Below are positions 46,001 through 60,500 of a stretch of 64,000 bases of DNA, piece after piece. Under the pieces are notes generated by a model, which had not been told where the DNA came from, did not search any database, and saw only the letters and a program-made list of their open reading frames with translations. The number at the start of each line of letters is the position of its first letter. Within the stretch, counting starts at the first letter, position 1. The DNA is from Carya illinoinensis (Eukaryota; Streptophyta; Magnoliopsida; Fagales; Juglandaceae). The translations under genes and the position numbers were made by a program. Location: contig NC_056754.1 of assembly GCF_018687715.1 (NCBI RefSeq), positions 10,883,501-10,947,500 of the forward strand, written 5' to 3'.

Positions 46001-49000
46001 GTGGAAACACTTTGTGAAAATGAAAATTTTATAAAAAAAAAATACTGGACAGGGCAGTTGCTAATTCGAAGTGGTATGAACTCTTCAAAGAAAAATGTGT
46101 GAAAGTGCTGGCAGCAAGGAGATCTGACCACAGACCTATTTTATTCTCTATGAGTCAGAGTGGTAGTAGAGACTGGAGAGTGAGGAAAACCGTCAGATTT
46201 AAAGCAAGTTGGGCCCTCAAGGAAGAATGTGAAGGGGGCATGACAAAATCCAATAGAGAGAAGAAAAGCTATGCACAAATTACAAAATTTGATGGAGGGG
46301 TGTAGAGGGGCTCTAGTAAGGTGGAGCAAACTACTTGTTGTAGAGAGGGAGAAAGAATTAAAAGAAAAAACAGAAGCCTTGAAATAGTTACAATCAGAAG
46401 AGGATAGGTATAATTCGGAGGAGATCAAAAGGGTTCAAAAGGAGATTCTAGTTATGCTTGACAAGGAGGATATGAAATGGAGACAACGGACCAAGAGGAA
46501 TTGGTATCAACATCCACCAGATCATACATGTGCTAATCAAAGGAGAAAAAAGAATACGAGTAAGCGAATTGTTGATGACCAAAACAGAAGTCTCTCAAGC
46601 TCTGAGAAGATTAAAGGGGCATTCAAGTCCTACTTTGAAAAGTTATTTACTACTACACTGCCAAGCACAACTTATATTGAAAAATGTCTAAAGCACCTGA
46701 AGCCTCATGTTTCAAGAGAGATGAATGAGAGTATATCAAACATTTATACCAGAAGGGAGGTAGAAAAAGCTATAAACCATATGGATCCAATCAAGTCACT
46801 TGGCCCTGATGGATTTAGAGCATGTTTCTACGAAAATCATTGAAGCATAATTGGAGATGAGGCGAGCACAGTAGTCTTATCATGCCTAAATGGTAAGGTA
46901 CTAAACCCTCTGTGAATTTTACTCATATTGCTCTCATTCCAAGAACAAAATGTCCCATGTTCACTAGTGAGTATAGGACTATTAATCTTTGTAATGTCCT
47001 CTATAAAATTATGTCAGAAGTGTTGGCTAATAGGCTGAAAAAAGTGTCGACTACTAAGTTGAAAAAAGTGTTGACAGATATCGTATCTCCCAATCAAAGT
47101 GCTTTTATATCAGAGAGATTGATAACTAACAATATTATGATGGCCTGTGAAGTTATACACTCAATGAAGGCAAGAAAAAAACAAAACAAGGGAAGCATGT
47201 CCATCAGCTCGACATGTCAAAAACTTATAACAGAATAGAGTGACCATACTTGGAAGCAATCTTGGGAAAGCTAGGTTTCTGCGATAAGTGGATTGAAATG
47301 ATTATGCTATGTGTTTTTCAATAATGTATTTTGTGTTGATAAATGGAAAGCCAGTCACAAAAAACTTTCCTTCAAGAGGCTTAAGACAGGAAGACCCCTT
47401 GTCACCATATTTATTCATATTATGTACAGAAGGATTAAGTTCAATGCTTAATCATTCTAACTTCACAAGAGATACAAAAGGAGTAACAATGGCAAGGAAA
47501 TGAATAAGAATAAACCATCTTCTCTTTGCTGATGATTGTCTATTATTTGGAAGGGCCAGAGTTGAACAATGGTTAAAAATACAAAACATGCTCCTAAGGT
47601 ATGAGAAAGCTCCTAGACAATTTTTGAACAAAGAAAAAACTACCATCTCCTTTGGTACCAACACAAGTGATGAAGATAAAAGGGAGATCCTTGCAGCAAG
47701 GGGACAACAGTGAGTGGAAGTTATAAGAAATACCTTGGACTACCAACCATGGTAGGTAAATCGAAATATAACACATTAAAAGGCATAAAGGAGAGAGTAT
47801 GGCAAAAAATAAACAATTGGAAGAACACTTTCCTTTCTTCAACAGGCAAGGAAGTTATGATAAAGGTTGTGCTCCAGGCAATACCCACCTACACTATGAG
47901 CGTGTTCAAACTCTCTAAAAAAATGTGTAAAGATTTATGTGATATTTGCAAAGTTTTGGTGGAGAAATCAACAAAAGATAGCAATGTGCAGTAGAGAAGC
48001 TGGGAGAAGATTGGAAAATAAAAAGGGAAATGAGACTTGGGTTTTAGGGACTTAGAGAGTTTTGATTTAGCTTTACTAGCCAAGCAAGGTTGGAGATTTA
48101 TTGAGAACCCCAATATCTTGGTGGTAGTATCTTAGAGAGAAGTATTTCAGTAAGACATCCCTGCTGGAAGCAAAATTGGGTAACAAACCATCTATGATTT
48201 GGCGAAGTGTGTGGGGGCAATGGGGTTGTGAAACGAGGGTTTGAGATGGAGAATTGGAAATGGCAACAACATCAAGATTTGGGGGATTTAAATGGTTATC
48301 CTCCCCAGTCTCCTTTAGGGTACAATCTCCTATATCGATTCTGAATGAAGATGCAAGAGTAAAGAAGCTTATTATTAAGCAAAAAGGTTTTTGGAATTGA
48401 GAACTGATAAGGAGCATCTTTAAGAATGAGGAGGTAGATCAAATCTATAGTATTCCTTTAAGTAACTCTAATGCATAAGACAAACTGATCTGGAGTCCCT
48501 CAGAGAAGCGTTGATTATAAGTTAAAAGTGCATAATATGTAGAGATTGAAAGGAAAAAATCCATACAAGGTGAATCCTCAGGAGAGTGTGAGATGAATAG
48601 TGTGAGATGGATAGTACATAGAAGAACCTTTGGGGTTTGAATGTTTCTAGGAAAGTGAAGATTTTTTTATGGAAAGCGGGGAATGACCTATTTGCTACAA
48701 GAAGGAATTTGCTCAGTAAACAAATTATTGAAAATCTCCACTATCCTTTCTGCCTCAAAGAAGATGAGTCTGTGATGCATGTCTTATGGCAATGTCTTGT
48801 AGTAAATGATGTATGGGCAATGGCCATGAATCTAGTTCAAAAAATGAAAAACTATATAAGAAGACTTGCTTAATCTATTGGAGAAGCTAAATAATTCAGA
48901 ACTGGAAGAAACAACTACAATAATGAGGGGTTTGTGGATTAAAAGGAATGAGTTTATTTTTAAAAAAAAGTTCTAGAGTCCGAGTAGATTGATCAAATTA

Positions 49001-49639
49001 GTAACGATATGACTACAAGAGTTTCAGTTAGGCCAACAATCCTTGAAAAGCCCCAAAAGACCAGCAAACACATGGAGGAATGATCAACAAAGGAGAAAGC
49101 CAACGGAGAATTTCAATAAGGCTAATTGGGATGCAATTTTGGATAAAAAAACTAGAAAGATGGGAATAAGGATCATCATCAGAGTTGAGAAAAGGGAAGG
49201 AATGGCTACAACGTGTGACCAAAGAAGAAGTTCATCAACCAGCCATAGTAGAAAGCTATGTTTTATGGAGAACAACAGAATTATGCTGAGATTTGAACTT
49301 TACTAACGTGATATTAGAAGGGAATGCACAGGTTATTATCAATGTAGTTAATAATGATAACAAAGACCTTTCATACACAAGAACATTATACAAGAAATGA
49401 AGAATTTCCTTTATGGAAAAACTTATTTGCATGTGAGGTTTGTACATTGAGAGAAAAACACAGTAGCACACACCTTAGCAAAAGCAGCTCTATACTTGGA
49501 CTCAAAGAGAGTGTGGATAGAAAAGGTTCCAGAATTTATGACTAGTTGCTTAGAGAAAGACAACATTTGTAATGAATGATTTTTTAGTATGAATACAGGT
49601 GCTTTCTTCAAAAATTTTAAAAAAGAATGTGGAAACACT
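46001..49639 (+). mobile_element. 5'-truncated, degenerate LINE (L1 type) with 11-bp target-site duplication
   Basis: The 11-bp gtggaaacact at 46001-46011 recurs at 49629-49639, right after an A-rich tail. Between them the + strand encodes, in broken frames, the end of the AP-like endonuclease (RRSDHRPILFSM), reverse transcriptase pieces ([63 protein letters not shown] and the FADDCLLF catalytic box near 47518), then KKYLGLPTMVGKSK, a zinc-knuckle-like WxC region (KVKIFLWKAGNDL, VMHVLWQCLV) and a worn RNase H. Most of the endonuclease and all of ORF1 are missing, as in typical 5'-truncated insertions. Many stops and frameshifts mean it is dead. Confidence 0.85.
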
Positions 49640-50666
49640 CCATTTAAAAAAAGAAAAATACTAGCACCACTTGGGGATAATAATAAATCTTTGATCAGAG
49701 AATTATGGAAGGCTAGGCTACATTCTTACTTCAAACAAGTTACCATAAGCTGCATGAGATAAAGGCTGTAGGGCACAATGGTTCATTTGAAGTGATAGAT
49801 GTTGTCATACACTAATTATATCACAAATCTATCCCACCAAGTGTTCATTAATTCCATCCATGTTGATGCCATGTAAAACTACTAAATGAGATGTAAAACC
49901 TTCTACAATCAACTTGGGTACATGGACACAATAATTGAACACAAATCAGAGAAGCTAGATTTAAGAAAACCTTCATGTCACTCCACTAATTTTTATTCCA
50001 AAATATTTGAAAACAAATCAGAGGAGCAATATGTAAAGTATCGGAACAATGTGCAAACATTTGAGATATGACTCGATCTTACTTTTTCGACTTGTTGGAT
50101 TCACTTGCAAACAACAAGAACACTTCAAAGTCACTAGCATGAACAAATAACCAAATAAATATACTTAGTTGTTTCAATTGTACAAGTTCAGACATGTGGG
50201 TTTGAAAAAATATATTTAGATATAAACACCTTTTAAGTTATATAAAGACGATAAGTTGTCTATTTTTCATTTTATGATCTCAAAGTTTCAAAAAGCAAAA
50301 AAAGAGAAGTGCATGACTGTAGTGCGCAAAGCCTGTAATCATCCTTTCTAGATATCAGAAAACTTTCTAATCTTTGATGTTATATATCCTCCAATTTTAA
50401 ACTTTTTAACCTTTGATGCTATATATTCCTCCAATTTTAAACTTTTTAATCTTTGATGCTATATATATATATTCTAGATATTAGAAAAAGTTCATCTTTG
50501 ATGCATAATGTACCCTTAAAATAAGAAATTAGACTAAAATAATCTCAAAATTTGAAGTACATATCACCATTAAATCCTTTGCTATAGTTGAAGTATTGTT
50601 CTTATCGTGCATGAGGCACTTCTTGCAGGAGTACTTCGCAGACTTCAAATGCCTTCCCTCAATTAG
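49640..50666. other. AT-rich spacer
   Basis: No gene is seen. A phrase like ctttttaacctttgatgctatatat is repeated two or three times near 50370-50500. The sequence left and right of the LINE above may be one older element or spacer. Confidence 0.4.
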
Positions 50667-53600
50667 GACTGTTCATCCGGGTCGGACATTTTTCCATCTT
50701 GATCCAATAACCAGGTTCCTGTTATGAGTTTCGGCCTAGATAAGATCTGGGCCAGAAATTGGATTGAGCTATCCAGACCTATTTGGTCTGAGTACTAGGT
50801 TTTAAATTGGTACCTGGTTTCCATTTAAAAAAAAAAATGCAACTCTCTCTCTCTCTCTCTCTAGTTGTCTAAACACTACCCTTACTCCAATCGAAACCCT
50901 CCTCCCCCTCTCAATCTTCTTTTTCTAGTACTCTTGCTTCCTCTTGACCAGTGAAAGATCTCCAAAGGTAGTGATCTTTTAGGGGTTGTTTGAAGATTTT
51001 GGTGCCATAGTTTGGCTTCTGGTGATTTAAATTTACATGAAGATACTAGCCCAAAAACGAGAGGCAGAGATCTTACCGATGACAAAAACAAGTTGTTTTT
51101 GTTTTTTTGTTCTAAATATACTTTTAGATCTGATCGATCCCAAAATTTATTTTTTATTTTCTATTTATTTGTAGATCGTAGAATCCTTGGCCTTCTGTCT
51201 CTCTGTGAGATCCTTTATGGGTGGCCCTTCAAGAACCACCATGGCCGCATCAAGATGTGGCTTTGAATTGTTTTTTCTTTTTTGTTGTAGATCTACTTTT
51301 AGATTTGATCTCATAATTCGCATTTTATTTTTTATTTATTTGTAGATTTTAGAATCCTTGATGTACTCTAATATTTGGGTATTATTTATTTTCTTGAAAT
51401 TTATTGTAGATTCTTTTCAAACAAGCAAGACACTTGGTTTTTGAACAAGTAAGCGAAGCCGTTGACTGTTTATTTTCACATTAATTAGAGCATATGGTTT
51501 TTTTTTGTGTATTTGACTGAGTTTGCTTCGGCCAGAATTTTACAGATTATCTGTTATATTTTCCACTCTTGAATTCCTTTGAGCCGAGGACCAATAAAAG
51601 AATATAATTCCTTAGTGGAATTATTTCATTCCACCAAATGATCTGAATTTGTCTCAATGCTATAATTTCTAAAAAACTCAAAATAAATAATGTGCTCTAC
51701 TTGGAAAAGCATGCAATTTCTATTTATTGGTGTGTGGTTGTTGAATCCTCTCTCCCTCTCTGTCTCTCTCTCATGTACATAATAGTGTGCACACTTTGAT
51801 TTCAAACATGGCAATATGCTCTTAGATTATAGTTAGGTACCCACGAACCCAGCCCCTTTCACCTTTTGTAAATGGGTGGCATTATGCAGTATTGTTACTG
51901 TTAGTGGCTGGTTGTCAAGTCTCTTCTCTCTCTCTCTAAAAAAAATATATTTTCATTGACTAATATAATATTTCCAATCAAGTAGTTTAGTGGATTACGC
52001 CTTAAATACTTTTTTTTTTTTTTTTTTTTTTCAGGAGGCCCTTCTCATATATTTTCTTTGAGAGAAAGATGATTCCCCATTATTTGGTACATGCAGTATG
52101 ACCCAGTTGAATGATTGGCTTGGCCCCCCATGCATCATGATAAATCATTAGCGTTGGGCATGCGTCAGATAGTGGGATTTTTCCTGATGACGCTCATTTA
52201 ATTTTCTTCCTCTCACATGAGATGATGTCAAGTATATGCCACAAAAATAATATTTGAGGGTTTTTGGTGGTAGTATTTTTCTTTTCAAAAATTTTAAAAT
52301 TGATATTTTTAATTTATTATTTGAGTGTCTTCCTTTTGTTACCTACTATTTTTGATGAAGTGCTGGGACTTGTTGACTTGTCATTCTTTTTGAGTTTTTG
52401 TTATGAGCTATGAACAACATAGCTTGAAAATATAATTTATCTTGTTGTTCTATAAATAGAAGAATTGTGTTTTCTCCTTCAATAACCTTTTTCTCAAATC
52501 TATAATTGAGCTAAAGTCTCTGGAATCAGTTGAGTGGTCTACAGATATTGTAAGTTGCTAATTCTGTTTGCCTCTTAGACATTGCTAGTACTATGAGAGA
52601 AGATTATGCTGTAACACGTTTGATCATTGACGTACACTTACTTTTGTAGTTTCACTTTGGCTCAAAGTTTAAGGCTAAACGACAGTATGGACAAAAAATG
52701 TAGGAATTCAGCCTTAGCATTACGGCATGCTTCTCCAGTCAAATTTCCAAATATTTGATTTGGTTACAATTCAAAACAGTTTATTTTCATATTTTCATAT
52801 ATTAGCTTTTGCTGGCTATGGTTTATCAACCTTTATGCTTCATTCCCTTGTTCCTTTTGTTCTTAAGATGAGTTTTGTTCTCATCAATAATTTTGACATT
52901 ACAATTTTGATGTGAGATGACTACATAACTTTTCCAAGTATTCAAAAATTTTTATTTTTTACAGGATCTCTTTTAGTTAGGTTACTTGGAGTTCTACTTG
53001 GTGCGAAATTAAATCACTGATAGAAGACCATGCTAAAGATTTTGTAATTCATATATTGTAATTTTATATTTTGTAATGTAATGTATAAATAACAAATAGT
53101 GTAATATGTAGTGAATTGCATACCACATTGTACGAATATGGCCTCCCCAAAAATTTTTGAAATAATATAATAATCCCAAGATGTTATGCATAATTCTATA
53201 AATATAGAAAACGACCCTTCTAAAAAAAATTATAATCTCCACATGCTCTTTATTTTTCTCTTAATTTCAAGATACCTCGAAATGCCTCTCTCCAGATTTT
53301 TTTTATAGTCCCAAAATTTTGTTTAATTTCTATATATTATCTACTTTCAAATATGTGATTTTTCTAAAATTAAAATTAAATTTAAGAGAAATAATAAACT
53401 TATTAATATGAATCCTAAAGTTTTTTGTTATACAATATTAGATTTTTTAATATGGAATCTAAAGTAAAAATATAAGAAAAATTATTTAATGTCGATGATC
53501 TATATGAAAAATAGTTTGTAGTTATGTTTTTATAATTTCTCAATTTTTTTTTTAATTCATATAAGAGAATTGATGTTTGCAGTACTACGACCATGTGTAA

Positions 53601-54187
53601 GTCCCGCCCACTCCTTTTGAAAAAACTAGATAAATCTAGGATGCACATAAAAAAAATTATTTTTTAATGGTGGACTTCACTTTTTTTTTTTTTTTCAAAT
53701 GAAGTGCATAGAGCTTGCATATCCTATATTTATCATTACTTTTTACATAAATGTGTCATACAATAGAAAAGTTGGCCCCTTCAACACAATTGCTGGTTCT
53801 GCTACTGATTGCATACATTTTAGTTTTTTATTTTTATATATTTTTATTATTTTGGACAATGGTAGTATTATGATTTTTAACATGACTTAGAAAGTTTTTT
53901 CATAAAATATAGGCTTTTATAAAAAAATTATGATTTTTAAAATTTTTTAAAATAAATATAGACTTTTACATAAAGGAAATTATGATTTTTCTTGAAAAGT
54001 ATTTAATATAACATAGGCTTTTGTTAAAAAAAAAAAAAAGAAAAAAAGAAAAAAAAAAGGCTTTTAAATTGAAATATGGACTTTTATATAAAATTAAAAA
54101 AAAAAAAAAAAAACCAGCTACAATCCGATATCCAAATTTTTGGATTTTTGAAACCCGGGTGACCAGTATACCCGAGTGAACAGTCCT
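50667..54187. mobile_element. Possible DNA transposon of about 3.5 kb bounded by inverted termini
   Basis: The left edge reads aggactgttcatccgggt (50665 area) and the right edge, inverse-complemented, reads aggactgttcactcgggt (ending near 54187). The first 11 bases match and 16 of 18 match overall. The interior is AT-rich with no transposase frame, only a leader-like CT tract (50843-50862) and a GC-richer block at about 50880-51080. I could not find a target-site duplication, so two unrelated copies of a small element facing each other remain possible. Confidence 0.4.
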
Positions 54188-54502
54188 ACGAGCCGCAATG
54201 CACAGAATTTCATGGCAAAATATCAAAACAAGCAGAAAGTGGCACAAGCATCAATATTGAACTTAGATTTTGGCATCATGTAGAACATGCCTTCCAAGCA
54301 CTAAAGTACCATGAAGAAAGCAAGAAATTGGTATCATACATTCATGCATAGATGTTCAATATATTAGAGGAAAAATAAATTTCACAGTTAAATAATTTCA
54401 GAAGAAAATGACAGAATAGGAAAATATCATCATTCTTAAATCTAAAGTTTCTGAATTGACCCCTCCCCCTCCAAGTTTGATTACTCTAAAACGCTTGCAA
54501 AT
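54188..54502. other. Spacer between transposons
   Basis: Short stretch without reading frame or repeat that I recognise. Confidence 0.4.
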
Positions 54503-57500
54503 GACCTCCTTAACTGTCCTTCTATATATTTTTACGCCCTCCAATATTGTACAGGTAAGAGCATTCACAAGATGCAAGCAAATAAATTCTTGCATTTGGC
54601 TCGCTCTCTCTTTTTAGAGATGAGTTCTCTCTGCAACTCCTAATAGTGTAACCTTTCCACCTCCACTCTATTCCCCTCACAAATTCATTCAAAATTCCCC
54701 TAGATAACTCATGATCTCCAGAATACTCCTTTCCTTATATGGATATGGAGAGGTTGATCCACCAGACAGAAGCTCTTTCTTGAAAAGGATTAAATCTTTT
54801 GCCAGAAGATGAACCTGCAATAGGATATCCTAAGCTAGCCCTCATTGGTAGAATAGTTGCAACACGCACTCTGAATAGAATCTCCTTGCATGCTTCTTTC
54901 AGAGCAACTTGGAGCTTCATTCGCAAGTTCCAAATTGAAAACTTAGATGTTAATCTTTTCCTATTCACTTTTCAAAATGTTGTGGATAAACAGAGAATTC
55001 TGAACCAAGTTCCTTGGAACTTCAAGGGGCATCTTCTCATTCTCAAAAATTGTCCTACAAATTCTACGTAGCTAGAGATTAGTCTCAACTCATGCCCTTT
55101 CCACATTCAAATCCACGGCTTAACAAGAAATCACATGACGGAAAAAAATACTGCTAAAATTAGGAGAGCCCTTGGCAACTATCTTGAAGTGGATGTTGGT
55201 CCACTGTTTGGGTTAGCTTGTAAGAAATTTATTAGAATAAAGGTGGAGATTGACATCACCAAACCTCTGAAACAAGGACTTTCAAAATCAAGTGATTTCA
55301 ATTTTGACACATGGGTTTTGTTTACATATGAACGTTTCTCTAATTTCTGATATGCTTGTGGTAGGATTGGACACTCCCAAATTTTTTGCAACTACTTAAA
55401 CTCTGTCCCAAAACACATGCCGTTTGGACCATGGCTTCGTTCGAAATCTCCAATCTTCATGACGGTCAACCCATCTCAGCAAGCACAAGTAAGAACTCCT
55501 AGGCTCTTTATGGATCACTACACTGAGGATGATATAAGTCATGGAAACTCTCAACCAATTACCAAATCGGATTAGAATCGGTGGTTTGGAACCTTGGCTT
55601 TGATCTTTCCTATATCTCCTATGAATGCTAAAGGGAAAGGTTCACAATCGGAAGTTTTAATTGGAAAAAGAAATGCGGTAATGGAAGATGAAAATCTCTC
55701 AATAGTAGAAAACCCATTCCGTAGGAATGACTTGGTAAAAATTTGGAAACTCCTGCAGGGTCCGATCAGAGTAAACTCCCCTGAGGATCTCATCACATGC
55801 TCAAATCAAAATGAATTTAGCCTCAAGCCTAATACAAAGGAAAGCTTAAGAAAGGATTATCAAGATCTTACCTCTAGGAGTTCGGCATGGCAGAGGAAAA
55901 CAAAACCCAATCCGACGTCAAAGGAGAACCCATCTGTCCTCTGTGGTGGTGCACCAGGGATCCAAGCTCCTACAGATTGGAAGGTGGAGAGCTCTCACCC
56001 ACTGTAGAGCACAGTAGCACATTGTAAAACTTTAATGTTCCTTCAACAAACGGGAAAGCTTCATTCACTCAGTGCGTTAACTCTCTTCCACCAAACCTAA
56101 TCCCATCAATCACGAAAGATTTTCAAGTCTTTCCATCACTCATACCACAGTCTATTTGTAGCAATCTCATAGAACCAGAAAATCCGTACCAAGCTCTCCC
56201 ATCAGTGTTGAATGCAGAAGAATGGGTCTCTCGTTGGTTGAAGACTAGCGCTCATGCATTATTGCAAACTCAGTTGAATGGTTCCCCTTGTAACCAGATG
56301 AAGACAAGAGCCTCACAGTAGTTGGCTAGGCCATCAATGATTGGCCCAGTAAGGGAACAGACACCCCAATCATCAAGTAATTCCCTTCGTAATAACTGGA
56401 GGCTTGGGCCCCACTTTAATGCTCATAATCTGTTGGGGAAAAACCGAAGGACTTAAAATTAAAGCTCACCATCACTTATTATCCTGTTCTTTTGAAGCCT
56501 GGGCCCCCTTTGAATGCTCATAATCGTGGATCTCCTACTCACGATTTTTTTCATCTTCACTCGGAAAGCTCAGTAACTTTAGTCCCTATAACTAAGACCG
56601 AAGCTTCACAGAAAAGGGCAGCCTCTCCCTGTGTTCAAGATACAATTCCATTAAGATAAAAAAAAAAAATGCAAAAAGTCATAGAGGAAGGAAATCTGAA
56701 AGCAAATGTTAGTATCAAAGAAATTGGCGATGAAGAAAAAGAAGCGGCAACAATGCTTTTTATCTATTAAATCAAAGCCCTTAGGGTAAGTTAAAAAATC
56801 TAAGGAAGCTACGAGATCCAAGCCTTATAGCAGGACTATCAAAAGACACATTTTTCTGGAATTTCAAAGAAAGCTGACAAGACGAGCTTTACCATACCTC
56901 CGACCCCCCCATGAAGTCCTTGGTATGGAATTGTAGGGACTAGCCCGTCCCAGAGCAATCAGAAGTATAAGGGCTTTTATAAATAACTTTAATTTGGATA
57001 TTATCTTTCTGTTGAAAACCATGGTGCCTACTGATAGCACCTCTAGTATTGTAAATAGACTACGTTTTCACCATTTTGTACATGTCCCCGCCTCGAAAAA
57101 AAAAGAAGGAGGCCTTTTGTTATTTTGGCACCGGGTGTGGATATTGAACTGGTTCATACCAATGCTAATGCTATTTCTATTTTGGTTTATTCTGAGCCCC
57201 CCAATAATCCTTGGTTAGCAATTTTTGTTTATACCCCATCACAATGGTAACAAAAAACAAATTTTTGGACTCATTTGGACTCAACTCACAACTCCTTTAC
57301 TAGTCCTTGGCTCTGCATAGGTAATTTCAACGACTTACTAGGCCAACAAGATAAATATGGAGGTAGGCCAGTAATGTCCTCATCCATAGGCGGCTTACAA
57401 TGCTCAATGGATTCGGGTGGCCTCATTGACATTGGTTTCTTGTGACCCATTTTTACTTGGACAAATAATAAGATTGGAAAATCGATGCTTAGAGAACGGT

Positions 57501-60500
57501 TGGACCTTGGTATTGCAAATGCAAAATGACGCCTACTCTTCCCGTATGCCACTATCGAGTACATAATTTCCTCAGCTTTAGACCATAATCCTCTCTTACT
57601 AAACACTCTGAAGATAAAGATGAAACTCTCTCCCTTTAAGTTTGAGGAATTCTGAACTCGAGAACCACTCTGCAATGTAACAATTCGAGGAGCATGGCGC
57701 CAACAATTCTATGGGAATCCAGCTTTTATTCTTTGCAATAAAATCAAGGGTACTAAGAAGGCTCTCAAGCATTAGTCAACGATTGAGAGAAAAATTCTTC
57801 AGAGTCCCACCGAACCCATGGAGCTTACAGAGAGAAAAATTCCTTCACCTCAAGCTTCAAGAACAAATGAAAAATAAAGAAATTCTTTGGAGACAGAAGT
57901 CAAGAATTAACTGGCTCACCACAACTGATCTGAACACAAAGTTATATCATTTGTCAACGATAATCCGTAGAAGAAGAAACGAGATCGATTCAATTAAGAT
58001 GAGCCCAGGTAACTGGACAATGGATCAAGAAATTATCAAATCTACTTTCATAGATTATTTTAAATCCATTTATACCTCTACGAATTCAATATTCTCGGAA
58101 CATCTTGAAGATCTTTTTGAAAAACAGATTTCAGATAATGAAAATATATTCGTAACTGCTTTGCGTTCAGAAACTGAGATTTATGGAGCTCTTAAGCAAA
58201 TACCAAATCATAAAACTTCAGGACCAGATGGGATGACAACCATTTTCTACAAACATTACTAGCATATCATCAAAAGTGACATGGTTGTGGCTGTTCAAAA
58301 TTTTCTTAGAAGCGGGAAATTTCTGAAACAAATGAACCACACCCACATAGCTCTCATTTCAAAAATTGTAAGCCCAATTTCTCCTCAACACTTTCGACCA
58401 ATAAGCTTAACCAATATCATTTATAAAGTCATGCAAAAATACTTGCAAAGCGTCTAAAAATCCCTCACAGCCATGATTTCCCTTTTACAAACAGCCTTTG
58501 TACCTGGTCATAATATAAAGGAAAACTCCATAAATGCTCATGAAATGTTTGATCATCTAAAGCATCACAAGGGGAAAAATGTTAGATGGCTTTAAAGCTT
58601 GACATGGAAAATTTTTTTGATTTAATTGAATGGAACTTTCTTTTTACTATTATGAAAGTTTTGGGATTTAAGACGATCTGGATAAATCTCATTAAAGAAT
58701 GCATTTCGATAGCCACTTTCTCTACTCTCATCAATGGATCCCCAAAAGGTTTTTTCAATGCACAAAGAGGCTTTCGGCAAGGTGACCCCATCTCACCTTT
58801 CCTCTTTATCCTGTGTACAAAGGTGCTTTCAAGATTATTGGCTAGATCAGAAGCTTTGCAGAAGCTAGAATGTATTAAAATTAGTAGAGATTGCTCTCCA
58901 ATATCTCACATTCTTTTTGCAGATGATTTAATTTTTTTTGCAAAAAAACAAAAGTCAATCCAGGCGATCAACAATGCTCTAGAGAAAAATCAAGCATGGT
59001 CAGGCCAACGCATCAATCAAAGCAAATCCTCTATTTTCATCACCCAAAATACTAGTCAACCACAAGAAGGGTAATCTTAGAGAACTTGCCATACAAAGAG
59101 TCGACCTCAAAAATAAAATAATTGGGAATGTTGATAACATTTAGTCGATCCAGACAAGAAGACTACAAAGAAATGATGGGAAAAATAAACAAAAGATTGG
59201 ATGGTTGGAAATCAAAAATGCTTTCTCAGAATTGTAGCAAGTGACATCCCCACATACCCAATGTCAACGCATATGCTTCCAAAATCAATCTGCAAGAAAC
59301 TGAACACTAGCTTCAAAAAATTCTGGTGGGGAAAATCAAAAGATCAAAATCACAAGCTATGTCTAAAATCATGAAAACTATCTGCCAACCAAAAGAAGAT
59401 GAAGGATTGGGATTACGACTGATGAAAAATATGAATGTAGCCATGTTAGCAAAAGCAAGATGGGAAATGAGCCAACCAAATAATAGTATTTGGCACAAGC
59501 AATTATCGGAAAAATATCTAAAATCAAGTATCTTTGAATTAGTAACCCTAAAGGCTACTGACTCGAATCTCTAGAAAGGAATTCTAAAGACTAGATCATT
59601 GCTGGAAAATTGTACATGTTTCAAAATTGAAAAATGGCTTGTCTGTGAGAGCTTAGCTTGACCTTTAGATTCCGATCCTGGAAAATTTCAAGCCTATTCC
59701 TCTGACCCATACAGCTGACCATTCGATTACTCTCAAGGTCTCAGATCTAATTATTCAGAGTAATAGATCTTGGAATCTTCCAATATTAACATCTCTCTTC
59801 CAACAATAAAATATCAATGAAATTGTAAAATTTTTTTTGCCCAACTCCAATCAAATTTTGGATTGCCCCATCTGGATCAAAATCCAAAAGGGGAGATTCT
59901 CAGTTAAAAGTGTTCATTCCCTTGCATCAAATATTGCAAACTTTAGCAGAGAAGCAATCCTGGATATCCCATGGAAGAAAATCTGGATCTCAAAATCCAT
60001 GATCTCCACAAACTCCTTTTATGGAAAATACTTTGGGATATCCTACCAATAAGAGAGCGCCTTAAAAGCTTTATCCTAAGCATCTCATCCATAAATTGCC
60101 CACATGAAAAAAAAAAAAAAAAAAAAAAACCCTCCTTCACCTATTCATTGAACATTGAATGTCCCATAACTAAAATTCTCTGGAGTCAGAGTAGATGGCC
60201 TTTAAGCATCTCTTCTTTGGCAGTAAACTCAATGAATGATTGGTTTCAGTTCATTTTATACCCCAAGCAAAAACTCGGCCTTACCTCCCAGGAAGACCAT
60301 CCTTTCAAAATTTTTGCAAATTTGATTCTTGATTTTATATGGAGGCTTTGAAATGATCAAGTTCATAATCGAAAGGAGCTCTCTCTCTACAAAATCTCAC
60401 AACAACTGAAATTCTCATATCAAGAAAATCTACAGGCATTGAAAGAAAAGACAAACTCCAAAGTGGAAAAAGAATAGCAAAAACCTCTCACAAATCAAAT

